Assembly (NCBI GenBank): GCA_034440635.1
Contig: JAOTON010002237.1
Span: forward strand, 496,001 to 560,000
Direction of reading: 5' to 3'
DNA: 64,000 nt
DNA from: Lepas anatifera
Lineage: Eukaryota; Arthropoda; Thecostraca; Lepadidae
The notes under the pieces: model-generated
What the model saw: only the letters and a program-made list of their open reading frames with translations
Database searches by the model: none
Told to the model about the DNA's origin: nothing
Part shown: one piece after another, positions 1-12,163 of the stretch
Numbering within the stretch: position 1 is the stretch's first letter
Layout: each line of letters starts with the position of its first letter
Program-made: the position numbers and the translations under genes

Positions 1-176
<176 letters not shown>

Positions 177-180
<4 letters not shown>

Positions 181-1815
181 CTGTTACTACGGTTATTTAT
201 TGCATCGAGTTGGGGACTCTCACCAATGTCCCAAAGCTGGCCTGAGGCCAGCTTTCGAATGATTTCTTTACTCATTGATCAAAATCTTCAGCTTGCTATG
301 CTTCTGTACATAAGAAAGCGGACATCCGAGCATTGTGAGCAGCACAGCATGCACCAAATGACTTTGTTTGTCTTAGTTTCCGCAGTGTGCATCAGCTCCT
401 ATACTGCATTTGTATTTGGACGACAGGCTGCAAGTAGGACCGTGTCAAGCCTCCGGCGCTCGGGAACAGCGCACAACTGGGCTACACGGTGACTGGAGGG
501 AGGCCTGTTTCATGATCAAGGCTGAGGGTGGCCCCGCCTCTCGCGGGGCTTTAGTAACGGGTCATGCTGGCTGCAGCCGGGTGGGACGATTTCGCCATTT
601 GTGGTGGAAAACTATATCGAATATAAAGAGTGACGGCGTCTTGCTTTACTTCTCTGTTAGTTTCTCCTCAACGTACAAATCGGGAAAATCTTTGCGAGTG
701 TATTTTCGAGTTTGGCTGGGTAATTGTTTACTAGCCGCTTTCTAATTAGGCGGGTCAGACAGTGTTGCTTTGAGCGCCGGCTCTAAACCGGTCAGGCCTT
801 CTCTGGCTGTCATTGCTTCAGATTCAGGCTCGTTGGTCTTCCAAGCACGTACCGATAGAGGTAAATTGGGGACCAACAGCCAACCGCAGCCTTGCAAATT
901 ATGGGTATTAGATTGTGTATTCATATAAGAGCTGCAATCAAATTTTCTGAACATTTTTATTAGTATGATTTTCTAATTGGTTCAATATTTTTCCTCAGCC
1001 ACCCTTGCAAGTTGTGATGAAGTGGTAAGTGGGACACAAATGTTTTGACATTGCACTCCGTTGATTTTCTTCAGTGAAATGATTGTGTACCGATGGCGAC
1101 GGATCCAAAGTCCATTATACAAGGCCATGTCTACTTATTGGGCCACATAATGACGCAACTAAAATAAAACACACCAAGATGAAGATACCCAATGTCTGTT
1201 AAAGCCAATAAACATTGGTGAAATTAGAAACGCTGTAATACGATAGCAAAACCTGTTGATGATTGAACTTTTTCCAGTATTTATTGGAGTACATCATTAG
1301 GGTACCATCGAAACGGTAGCAAAATAAAATCTAAGCTTGCTTGCCGCAGCTGAAAATAGCTATAACGCGAAATCTACTGCTTCTGGAAGCGGTTTGAAGG
1401 CATTCTTTCTGCAACATCGTCTACACCTTTTGATCATTATTTTATTTTATTTTGACTTAATGACACAGTTTGGCATTCTAAAATACTATCAGCCATTTGA
1501 AATGATCAGGAAACATGAGCTTCACCTTTCGACGAGGAGATCACTTGGAGAGGGGTGAGATGCGAAGCCGATATTTAACAGCAGTTGGGGTGAGCACCAT
1601 CGAGGCAGTTCAGCTGTCAACAAAAAGTGGCAACATGTGAGTAGGTTAACGCTGCTAAGCGGAATAAATTTAAAAAAGAACAACAGCTAGGTACCAAAAT
1701 GTTGGTGGACGTTGACAGTGGTTTGGTTGTTGAGGACACGTTCCCGTTCTTGTAAAGTCATGTCTGCACATATGTGCATTCAGCTGTCGCTCTCACGGCC
1801 CTGTCTGGTGGGCAG
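177..1815. other. Flank upstream of the first recognised lipase exon
   Basis: No gene is firmly recognised here. The lipase needs an upstream exon for its signal peptide. A short + strand frame from ATG 358 reads MTLFVLVSAVCISSYTAF, hydrophobic like a signal peptide. However, the GT dinucleotides in that frame give phase 1 or 0, while exon 1816-1921 as drawn needs a phase 2 donor. If the alternative acceptor before 1784 is used (phase 0), a weak donor at ACC|GTGTCA would fit. I leave this unassigned. Confidence 0.3.
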
Positions 1816-1921
1816 GCGGTGGAAGAGAGACGAAGAGGTCATCTGCTACAAGGAGCTCGGCTGCTTCCGTGACAGCGGGCCTTTCGACTACCTGGACATG
1901 CTGCCGTCTGCTCCCGACGAG
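1816..1921 (+). CDS. Pancreatic-type lipase, exon 1 of those recognised (mature N-terminus)
   Basis: This exon encodes about 35 residues at the start of the mature enzyme. It includes EEVICYKELGCF and then a segment ending LPSAPDE, which matches the family's N-terminal Cys-x-x-x-LGCF pattern. Acceptor GGGCAG|G and donor GAG|gtgagg are good; the exon starts by completing a phase 2 codon and ends in phase 0. An alternative acceptor (ATTCAG, exon from 1784) is also in frame and would add about 11 residues. The signal peptide must come from an exon not identified. The family hydrolyses acylglycerols or phospholipids outside the cell, in gut lumen or haemolymph; substrate choice cannot be read here. 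Confidence 0.85.
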
Positions 1922-3314
1922 GTGAGGCCAAAATGGCGTGCAAACATGCTAACGACAGATTTTATCAATTTTATATATTTTCGACCTTGCTTATGAACTT
2001 GTGGGTTTCGTTGCCTTGGTGCTGAAAATGACCTTTTAAGATCATCTTACACATCTTTTAAATATTCGGATTATGTTCGTCACTATGGTACCAAATTTAT
2101 TACTGTATCCTTTGACGTTCGAAAGTTATAGACACAAAAAATCGAAAGACTTGACATGTGATGACATCTGCTGATCTCATTTTGGACCTAACCTAAAAAT
2201 TGGGGCAGCGCGAATATTTTTATTTTCAAGAGCTTTCGAATGATGTTTAGAAAAACTTGACCTAGCTACTCTCGAAGCCAAGTTACACCATGGTTTTGTC
2301 TGCCTCATTTTAGAAGAGCAAAATCACCATCATGGGTCCAAAATAATGGGTTTTTAAATGACGTCATAACTCATTTGACCTGACCTAATGCCAATTTTCT
2401 GTCATAAGTTTTAAAATTGACCACATAACAGATATGTAAAGCGATGTGGCCCTCATTAAACTCGGCTGAGAATCATTTGCGAAATCCCAGAGTCCAACTG
2501 GACCCCTCAGATGTTGAGCGGCTAACCTTCTCACTGTGAGTTGGGCAATCATTTCCTCTCTCACAAAACACTACAATTCTTCATCGTTCGGGTAAACTTC
2601 CTCATATAGGGGAAGAAATGTGTCTCTATTGGGAGAATGAATATTTTTCATGATCTCTGCATGTCATAATAATTCCAAGTTTGTAGCCGATCAGAACTGA
2701 ACATAGCGCTTTTTCAACGGGCTGCTTCGCACTGAGTCATCTCGGTATTTTATAAATCTATCAAATTGTACTCTCGTTACCTGATTGTTTGAGTCTTGAA
2801 CTACACACTATTGGGCTTGGAGTACCAAAAGGTTTGGTACCAGATGTTTTTTTCCCGAAAATACCTGCAGGCCTTGTAAAATACCTAAAGTAGATCGTGG
2901 ACCGAAATATAACAACTACGCTTTTATTGTCTAGTAAGTGATTATGACAATTATGAACCACATGTTACTTATCTTGCGTCATTTATCTTGGATATTTTTA
3001 ACAAAACGCCTGGCACCAAAAGCTCCCGGTTTTTCAAGGGAGGGTTTGGACCAGCCCCTTTATGCGGAACGTTCACAGTGTGCTGATCAAACAGCTTCCA
3101 CATAGCCGTGGGCGATGGTCACGTGACCCGGTCCGAACACCAGCTGGGTCGTGCAATCGCCATCCGGGGCCGACTGTAGGGCTGTATGTGTAGCATGAAG
3201 ATATGCCTTGTCAAACAGCGCTCTCATAAACAGTGCGTGTCACAAGCAGGAGTAGCACAAATAATCTGGACAAATGCGAGTGTTTACTAACCACAATTGG
3301 CTCCCCTTCTCCAG
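1922..3314. other. Intron 1 with a decayed GGTCA-type repeat
   Basis: This is an intron of about 1.4 kb. From roughly 2140 to 2515 it holds repeat sequence with GACCT motifs. Its end contains AATCATTTGCGAAA followed by a weak GGGG/CCCC stem and CTAACC. That end resembles 26690-26773, so it is probably a relic of the same TTAA-type element family. The rest shows nothing recognisable. Confidence 0.5.
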
Positions 3315-3503
3315 ATCGGCACGGAGTTTCTGTTTTACGACCGGGCCAGCCCGGACCTTCCCCAAACTGTGGCCTACCAGCCGGGCGGCCTGGACATCAC
3401 CGCCTTCAACGGCTCCCTGCCCACCAAGATCATCATCCACGGGTTCGGCAGCAGCTGCAACCGGGTCTGGGCCCACGAGATGCGGCAGGCGCTCCTCACC
3501 ACG
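3315..3503 (+). CDS. Pancreatic-type lipase, exon 2 (oxyanion-hole strand)
   Basis: This exon encodes 63 residues in phase 0 at both ends, from IGTEFLFYDRASPD through KIIIHGFGSSCNRVWAHEM to LLTT. The IIHGF segment is the family's beta strand with the HG motif next to the oxyanion hole. The acceptor CTTCTCCAG|ATC has a good pyrimidine tract and the donor is ACG|gtaagc. The sequence joins directly to exon 3 (LDCNVICVSW), as expected for the fold. The exon is GC-rich compared with the AT-richer intron around it. Confidence 0.92.
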
Positions 3504-3835
3504 GTAAGCACCCGGAGTGCTGGTCTGAACTCGTTTATTTTGCCCTCTATTGTTATTTGGTGCTTTGGGATGGCACATTTGTTACGATGGCTGTAGACTG
3601 TCCTTTCGTCTTTTCCCAATCACCCTATCTTTGGGTGGGTTTCGAAGCATAGGTGGCAATCTATAGGTTCTCGAAGCTGATAGCCTGGTAATTTCCCTTC
3701 TGCCTGAGATACTCTTGTTTCAACTAAACATCTCATTGGACCACCCGAATGTTCTTTCTGTGTGTATGCGACACAATATCAGACTAACAAAAACAACTCA
3801 TCCATCCATAATTTTTAATATACAGTCATTGAAAC

Positions 3836-3845
3836 GAGAGGAGAG

Positions 3846-3884
<39 letters not shown>

Positions 3885-3886
3885 GG
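3836..3886. repeat. (GA)n microsatellite
   Basis: An interrupted run of AG/GA dinucleotides. Confidence 0.95.
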
Positions 3887-4089
3887 AGTGGTGATAGCGA
3901 GCAGGACAGATAATCTCGGTGTGTGTAGTTTTCATGCCAAAATAGTTTATTGCTCTCCACATAGCTACGTTGCGAACGGTAGCATCATTAAAACTGTGTA
4001 CTGCGCGGAGAAGAACGGTAACACCATTACAGCTACTGCGCAGAGTAGAATGCTGTGCATGACTTGTTAAAACGTAAAAACCGCTGACG

Positions 4090-5040
4090 ATTTGAAGGGT
4101 CCGAACGGTGCTAACTGTGTTTCATCTCGTTTTTAAGCTTTCTCTAGATACTACGGGATTACGTTTTCGGTTTGTATCTGAATTGCATTTTAAGTACACA
4201 AAATGGATGTTACAAATGTTCTTACTCCACTTTAAACATAATCGTCCAGCGCCTTTGGGTCCAAAGGGTGACGTTTCGAAAATTTAGAGACCACCAGAAA
4301 AGTTTTCAACCACAGATATGAGGTTTTTTTGCGCTGCTGTCGCTGCAGCCTGAAGTAACACGACGCCATCAATATACAAAGTCTCACTGCACCTCACCGC
4401 GTTTACGATCGCTCGAGGACTCGCGCGCTTTTTGCCACCGCCCGGTGCGTGGCTCTGTGGATACATTGGCTCAGTTTCCATGGCACAAGTTCAATCCAGA
4501 TTGTAGGATGAATCTGGATGCATCAAGTGCATTCTGCGGCTTATATCATCGCAATATCTATAACGTGGCAGTGACGTATTGGCTGCAGCCAGCGTCTGTT
4601 TCGGGTAGACTACTCGTATTCTGCAAGTCTGCTTCGTCATGGACGTTGTGAGTTTGTGACGACATAAGCCACAGGATATTCTGCCGGCAGGCTGACGGCG
4701 GCCTAGCACTCGATGTATCTAGACACACCGCTGGATTCGAATATAACTTGTGCCATGAACACCGGGCTAGTGTCTATCTCCTGGATCACAGGCCCATGGA
4801 CAGGTTCCAGCGGGTTCTCTGAACATGCACAATTTGACTCCCAAAAAGTCTGCCAATAGGGCGTTGTTGGCGATGCTGTATTTCCTCATCAGTAGTCAGA
4901 CGACATCGCACGAGCTACGGCACCTTACGGCACTCAACTCGACAGCAAACCACAGGGCTTAAACCCACCTACGAGGTGATTCTAGTAAACATATTATTTT
5001 GAAGCAATCCCATTAGCCTTTATGTTTCCTCTGTCTCCTC
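4090..5040. other. Unassigned intron sequence
   Basis: Short frames exist on both strands, but none shows a recognisable domain or paired splice sites. I see no repeat shared with the rest of the window. Confidence 0.4.
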
Positions 5041-5048
5041 CACCACGT

Positions 5049-5149
5049 GTTCTCTCTCTCCCTTTCTCCCTCTCTCCCTCTCTCTCTCCCCTCTCTCTCT
5101 CTCTCCCTCTCTCTCTCTCCCTCCCTCTCTCTCTCTCTCTCTCTCTCTA
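5049..5149. repeat. (CT)n microsatellite
   Basis: An imperfect CT/TC run with CCC interruptions. It produces long Ser/Leu or Arg/Glu frames on the two strands that are artefacts of the repeat. Confidence 0.95.
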
Positions 5150-5194
5150 GGACCTCCGAACAGAACCGTTCAGCCTCTAGCTCGTGCGCAGTCG

Positions 5195-6265
5195 CCAGGG
5201 TGACCGTCGTTGGCGCCCGGAGAGGACATTTTGGCGCCCAAAGGAGACATTTGGCGCCGTACGAGGACTTTTGCCCTGGGGCTAATGTCCTCCAGATTTT
5301 GGCACACTTTTTGGCGCTGTATGAGGACATATCTAAACGACAGCCGTTTGTTCAGGAGCACTGCAAGTTATCATTGAGAAAAGCCTTAATATTTAGTGCT
5401 TAACAGAGAAGCATGAAATTTAAGCATCACCGATGTAGGACGCCCTTAGTTCAAGCCACTGAGACATGATTTGCGTGGATTTCCCACTAATGGCGCTCAG
5501 AGGAGACTTTGGCGCCCGGAGAGTACATATCAGCATTATGCTAGCACTAAAACCTAATTTTTTATTTCTTGATTTTTCGCAGAACTACGCAGCATTAACC
5601 AATTTCCGCTGGTGGAAATCATGCTCTGTGTTGTCTGAACATTTCCTTACCATCCCGGTTACTCGTTTTATTTTCATTTACCTGTTTCGCAAGTAATGCG
5701 TTTTTAGCTTTTGATCACATCCCTCAATGTCTATCAAAATATGTACACTCTCACCCCAACTTGGAACAGCTTCGGAGAAGAGGAGAGTCAATTTACTAAA
5801 ATACAATGAACAGTTTATATTTTCACATGACCTGGCCGAGTATTATCTTAGCATCAAATTATTGTTCAAATTGAGTGAATCCGTCATGTAATTGCTCCAA
5901 AAATTGATTTCTTATTCCAGATGTCTTATGGTCGTCCCCAGACAGCGCCATTTCTATGTCCTCGTACGGCGCCATTATGTCCTTGTTCAGCGCCAAGATG
6001 TCTTCGTACGGCGCCAAATGTACTGACAGTTGTGCTTTCAATTCAAACACTGTCGGTAGGCGTTTCGGTGAATAAAGACGCTAGGTATGCGTATTTTCTA
6101 TATAATATTGACAGTTTCATGATTTTCCGGCCCATCGTCATGAGTTATCTATCGCCTAAGTGCTAAAACACTATGCTGTCCTATCCTCTCAGAGCGCCAT
6201 TCCACGGTCCGCGTACGGCGCCAATTGTATTTTGGAGTTCTTTGATGTCCTCGTACAGCGCCATT
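5195..6265. mobile_element. Element bounded by inverted clusters of GGCGCC + GAGGACAT motifs
   Basis: Near 5207-5330 the sequence repeats a word of the form GGCGCC or GGCGCT, then GTACGAGGACAT or GGAGAGGACAT. A second cluster in the same orientation sits at 5490-5530. The complementary words (ATGTCCTCGTACGGCGCC) occur in opposite orientation at about 5930-6015 and 6187-6265. The symmetric layout, two clusters facing two clusters, suggests a non-autonomous DNA element with repeated subterminal motifs. I could not place exact ends or a target duplication. Confidence 0.5.
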
Positions 6266-7019
6266 TGGTGTGCCATTGTCCTTCTTTTTGTGCCCGGCGA
6301 ATTTTGAATTAGTGTTGGGCACTTAGTTCTTTTCTCAGATTGGTTTCAACACTTCTACGACAATATTTACGACAAAAGTTACAACACACAACAAAAGCGT
6401 TGCGTATGGCCAGAAATAATCGTCGGTTATTGTTTTCCAATCGACATACAATCAAATGAGGACTGGAAAACACTAACGGTAACTACGATATGCAACACTT
6501 GAGTATCATCTCTTTTATCCAGAAAAGTAAATAAAAGGGAAGTGATTTCAAAAATGTTTCTCCAGCGAGCAGATATGTGTGTGAAGAAGGTTAGTTTTGC
6601 AGGATATTTAATCCGAACCGGTATAATAGTTGATGCGCGTTCACTCTTTAGCCTCAGATGCTGTGTTCGCGTGCTGACATGGCCACCTTTAGGGTATGGA
6701 GGCAAATAGGAAACATATATCTCGCCACAGGGGGGGAGGTTGGGAATGCGTTCTCTCAACAGCTAGGCAAAACTGTTACCAAATGTATCACAGAGTAAAT
6801 GTAAAACAGAGTCTGCTATCCATAATTTTCAGTCCTTATGCAGCATGTCCATCAGGGAGAGGGACACGGTCATGGGCTCATCCAGATCAATCCTGAATCT
6901 GATACTGCCTGGTCTCTTTTCTTACCTTCTACCAATACCAGCCGGGGGAGGGAGTTCGTCCAATCGGATTACTGTCTATTCTTACCACAATCTTGACCAT
7001 AACGTTTGGTTTTTGAGCA

Positions 7020-7555
7020 TCTGACCTCTCAAAGTCATATCAGGTCACGGGAACAGAGAGTGATTGTTTTGCCAATAACTTCTCACTGAATTGAGATAAA
7101 GCTCCCATTTTGCTTGCACTGTGTTTATATTGTCACGGGGAATCGATTGATATGCAACATGACCATACCAGGTCACTCTGTGATCCTGACCTAGGTCGAG
7201 GTCAGGTCATTTTGACTATTTGACCTAGCAAGGTCATATTATATATCATTCGATTTGCCGCAATAAGAAGAATCCAATGATGCATAAAGATTTGCTCTAG
7301 CTCCCTGAGGGCAGATCTAGAGAGGGAAACGTACACTGCTCTGTTGTAAGCCTATGGATCATTCTTTGGCCTATGCTGACCTCAATATTGACCTGACATA
7401 AAAAATATTCATATAAAATCTCTTCGTCTTGTCAAGAGCTTTCGAACGCTGCCCGTAATTTTCCTTTAGCTTTCGTGGGGAACGAGAAACGGAGGGGGCG
7501 AAAAACGCCCCAGCGGGGCGCGTCATGCAAGGGACCCCAGCGGGGCGCGTGTTAA
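7020..7555. mobile_element. TTAA-type element, right end, GGTCA-rich
   Basis: This stretch carries many GGTCA/TGACC words (for example about 7195-7250). It ends at 7552-7555 in a TTAA preceded by a GC-rich block in which CCCCAGCGGGGCGCG occurs twice. Read from the right, the terminus is TTAACACGCGCCCCGCTGGG, similar to the terminus of the element at 12164-14042. The left end was not found, so the start is approximate. It abuts the GGGCCC tandem repeat. Confidence 0.5.
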
Positions 7556-8995
7556 AAAAGGTTGCTGCTAGCCACAATGGCCTTCTCACTTAAACAGGGC
7601 CCTTCTGGTCATACTGGGCTCTGACGGTCATAGCTGGCCATGCGTGTCGCAGTGGGCCCTGCTAGCCATAATGGCTTTATCGGATAAAAAGGGCTCACCT
7701 GACCAGACGGGGCCCAACTGTCGACCCCTGGGGACTATAGTGGTTCAGAGGGCCCTCTTTTTAGAGGTCTCACATGAAGTTCCACGGCGGGCCACAGAGA
7801 ATGGTGGGGTAGGGGCAGCGCAACCTCGAGGGGCCCTCCGGGCTCTCAGAGCGGTCACGGTACAAACCACCTCTCCATGGTTACGCTTCTGTAGAGGGCC
7901 CAGCTGACCAGAGCGGGGCCTATTGCGATAGAGAGCCCTGCGGAGAACAGTCGGTCTTACTAGTTCAGAGGCTTCTCTGATTAAAAAGGCCGGACGGTCA
8001 GAGTGAGTCCTGTGGGCTAACACGATCCCCACTAGCCACAATGGCCTCCTTACTTAAAGGGGACCCAGCCGGTCAGGCAGAGTTCTGACGGCTTTAGCTG
8101 GCCCTGCGACTCGCAGTGGACCCTGCGGTCCAAAGAGCCCTGCTGGCCATAGTAGTGTTATCCGTCAAAGTGGGCCCAGCTGACCAGAGAGGGCCCTACT
8201 GTCGACACAGGGCCTTGCAGGGTGACAGTGGTTCAGAGAACGCTTTTTCAGAGAATTCCGATTGCCAAAAACTCCTTTTTGTTACAGAATAGAGTACTGG
8301 AGAGGACTTAGGAGGGCCCTGTTGGACATGAAGTTCCACGGCGGGCCACGAAGTATAAAATGGAAGGGGGCCGCGCTTCGCGCTATCCTTGAGAAGGTCT
8401 TTCCACCCCTTAAGAGGGCCACCGCACCAGCTGCTTATCCTTGGTTACGCCTCTGTAGAGGGCCCCTCTAACCACAGAGGGTCTTACTGACCATATACAG
8501 CCCTGCAGAAAACATTATGTACTACTAGTTTAGAGGCTCCTATGGTTGAAGTGAGGCATGAAAGTCAGAGTAGGCCCTGTAGGCCTAAAGATCCCTGCTA
8601 GCCACAATGGCCTTCTCACTGAAAGATGACCCAGCTGAACATACGGGTACCTCACGGCTATAGGCAGGGCCCTGACAGCCTGCGAGTCGCACTGGGCCCT
8701 GCTGCCCAAATGGTCCCGCTGGCCATCGTGGCCTAATCGGTTCAAGAGAGCCCAGCTGACCAAATCGGACCCAACTGTAGACAGGAGACGCGGGCCTCCA
8801 GTGGTTCAGGGGACACCTTTTTACAGACGGTTTTGAAGGATCAAAATTTCCCTTCTAGTCACAGAATAGGGTGCTGGAGAGGGCATAAAAAGGCCCTGTC
8901 TCGTATGAAGCTCCAAATTTGCCACAGAGTATAGTGCGGGCGGCACGCGTCCTCACAGTTGCCCTTCGGGCCTTTAGGGGGCTTCCGGGCCCTCA
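7553..8995. repeat. GGGCCC-rich tandem repeat, block 1 (about 460-570 bp units)
   Basis: Landmarks recur in order: CTAGCCACAATGGCCTTCTC at about 7570, 8032 and 8599; GGGCCCAGCTGACCAGAG; ACTGTCGACA; and GGTTACGCCTCTGTAGAGGG. Spacing gives units of about 464 and 567 bp, the shorter one lacking roughly 100 bp. The sequence is full of GGGCCC and has no sustained reading frame. Short frames inside it are not genes. Each unit contains natural TTAA tetranucleotides. Confidence 0.8.
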
Positions 8996-11569
8996 GGGGG
9001 AGGGCTGAAAAAATAACTTCAAGAATTTGTGGAACTGAAAACTCTAATTAGGATAACAAATGCCCCATTCTAATTACTAATGCATTTCAGATTCCCTTAT
9101 CCCCACCTATGACCAAAAGCTTGGATGAGAGATAATGTTCTGTACGTGCAGTGAAATACGAGTAAAATGTTTGTAATCGCTGTTATTTACACTAAAACAC
9201 AAAATAACTAGGGCCATTTTTTAGATGGGTAAACACAAAAGTCGAAAATCATGACGACTTGGCCACAGAGCAAGTTGTCTTTAAGGCCCAGATGATAACT
9301 GCACGGTCGAAAAATTATTGAAGACCCGCTGATGTCAGCCTACATCGCATCGAAACCCGGCTGGACCGATGATAAGAAAAATCACAGGTCAAACAAGCGG
9401 GTACAGCTCATGACCCGACTCATCTCAACGGGAAGTGCGCCGGCAGTAAAAGCACGACCTGTGTGGATGCCCTTCTGGAGGATGTAGGCCTGGACTGCAG
9501 TGAAGAAGAACTCAAAGCAGCATATCAGAGCCAGCCTGATAAGCTGGCCAGATATGCCTCTGTAAGGGCCATATTGTTGCTTTGAACCACTTCTGCTATT
9601 TCATCCATGCGAGGAAGGCGTAGCTGAAGAGTAAGCCAGATGCAGTGCTGGAAAAAATAGACGAGTGGAAAGTCTGAAATCTTCCCCTTTTCCGTTTTCT
9701 CTGAAACAACCAAAGAAAATCGAAAAAAAGTAAGTCAAGCTCCAACACAGGATTAGCCACGCGGACTTTCTTCTCTACTTCCGCAGAGACGGCTTGGCTG
9801 CTCACAGCCACACAAAGTCAAAGTTAGAATGCATAAGCATATATCATGAAATAAAAGTCAAAATTTTCCAAAGTAGAGCTCCTTCTTCATTGGCTAAGCA
9901 GCATCACCTACTTTAAAAAGGCGAGCACAAAGAAATAAATAAAACAAATTTTAGAAGCTTCATCAATAAGCAACTTTAAATTTCCCTAATATGTTTTATA
10001 CAACACTGTTTTGCTTCTAGACGTGATATAAGCGAGTCTCTCGATTCTATCCCAGTTCCCGAAAGGGATTCATTTAATCGAAATGCTCGTAGGATTGAAA
10101 AATCCTAAGTGATTCCAGGGGTCTGGACAGTATAGTTGAGACACTCGCAATAACTCCCTAATTTCTCGAGACGTAGTGCTGTGATTGCAAATGATCATGC
10201 ACACAACTGCTCCCCTTCTTTAGGCTGGAAATCATCGTGGTGAAAGGTATGTGGTGGCTGGCAGGCAGGAAAGTGTTTTTTTAAGACCAGAATTGTTTTT
10301 TCCATTAGACAATGTGCAACTCAGTAGCTACTTTACTAGAAATAAAAGTTGGCATCACTGGATGAGCATACTAAATATATATGTTTATACTCATATTGGC
10401 CGAAAAGTGTGAGAAACGAACTCTCGTTTTTTCCGTCAGATGGCTCCGAAGTGGCGGTGGGTCTCGGAATAAGTTAAGCCAAATGGGAGATAAAGCTCGT
10501 GAGACATGACCAACGCGTCCCAGTGGACAAATACATGGTGCGACCTATCTCGACCCGAGCATGCAAAAGTTACCATGACAAACACATCAGAAGAGATATA
10601 TTGTGAAGAGGATGGGTATAAAACTATCCAAATAACCCAATATAGCCGAAGTGAAAGCTATACTAGGGCATCGATAATGCAACAGACGGAGAAACCACAC
10701 GTTGGGTTTTCGGTTATACTTTTTCTTACATCGATCCCCCGCGAGTGTTCGGTCACACCTGTCGTACCGATGAATATTCCGCTTTGTTTCTGGCAGCTCC
10801 GATGCTTACTTTTTTATTACCATGAAATTTCTAGTTAAGAAACTCTTCTATTAAAGGTCCTTATAGAATAGACCCGGTCAGTGAAGAATCCAGGATTTTT
10901 CTCAAGGAGGGGGCTCCGGAAGAGACCCTAGCGATAGAACAATCTTTGTCTTTGTCTTTGTCACTGAAATGACCCTAAAATGTCAAAATGCTGCGAGCAA
11001 AAAAAAACGTTTAGCGGCGGAGACGGCCTCTGTCAATACCAAAACAGAATGATTCATTAAATGAATTTTTCACATCAACTAATCCCCAAAAATCACTTCG
11101 AACCAGAGCGCCCCTAAAATATATCAACTGCCCCATGACAATGCATTTGTGTACCTGCGACATTGCGTTAAAAACCAAACGTTTTCGAAAACCGAAAATA
11201 CTTTTAGTATTTCTTCCTCTTCAAGAGAAACTTCTATCAAAGGTAGATAGATTTCTGAGAGCTACACCGAGAAAAATGGTTGTGCGTAACAAAGGTGTTA
11301 AGTGGATTACCTCCTCGGATGCATAAGATAGCAAAAACACGGTGATAGTTCTGAAATCCAGTCAAGTCTGAAATTCAAGGTCTCGGCTCACACCATGACC
11401 AAGAAAGAGGTTTTCTTATCAATTGCCTTCATGAAGATTTTGAGAAAGGTATGTGCCTGACTGGTGTTTGGTATCTTATGCATCCAGGATTCGAGGAGAT
11501 AGGAAAATTAAACAACAAATCGTAGAAAGTTCTCTCACCTTGAAAGGGGCTCCTTCCTAGCGGAAAAAG
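8996..11569. other. Unassigned intron sequence
   Basis: No domain, repeat landmark or paired splice site was recognised over this stretch. A short CTTTGT simple repeat occurs near 10945-10965. Confidence 0.4.
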
Positions 11570-12163
11570 CTTAAAATGTTATTTACCGGCGGGCAAAGAG
11601 AGATCAGCTGACCATCAAAGGTCAAGTTGGTGTGAGAAAGAGTCATGGTGGTACTGGCTCTAGAAAGGGTCATGGTCCCAAAATAGTCTGCTCTAATGGT
11701 ATCTGAGGACCCCCTGTAACTAGTTTCAGAAAACTGCTGGATATTGTGATAATTGTGGGTTCTACTAGTTTCAAAGAGTCCTATAGTTATAGAGACTTCT
11801 TCTGACAGCCACAGCAGACCCATTGGCTACAAAGGGCCCTGCTAACCACGGTTGCCTTGTCCATTAAAAAGAAGGGCCCAGCTATTGCAACAGTGTACTG
11901 CTGATTGTGAAGGGCCCATTGGGTTACAATGGACCCTGCTGGCTATAAGTTATAGGGGTTATAATGGGTCTTAAAAACCATCAACGGTCTTGCGGGTAAA
12001 ACAAATTATCTGCCTGTTCCAAAGGACTCTAAAAGCTACAGAGGTGTGTGGTGAACTTAGAGGGCCAGCAGGGCTTTCAGGCCCGCTTATAGAGGGCCCA
12101 GCTGACTAGATAAGTCCCTGCTGAAGATATAGAGCTCTAAGAGGAACAGCCAGTACTTCTCTT

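Noticed and set aside
358..435. Signal-peptide exon of the lipase (MTLFVLVSAVCISSYTAF)
   Set aside because: It looks hydrophobic enough, but its available donors do not match the phase of the next exon as drawn, and they are weak. Kept only as a remark.
5013..5403. Ser/Leu-rich and Arg/Glu-rich frames at the CT microsatellite
   Set aside because: Pure simple-repeat translation.
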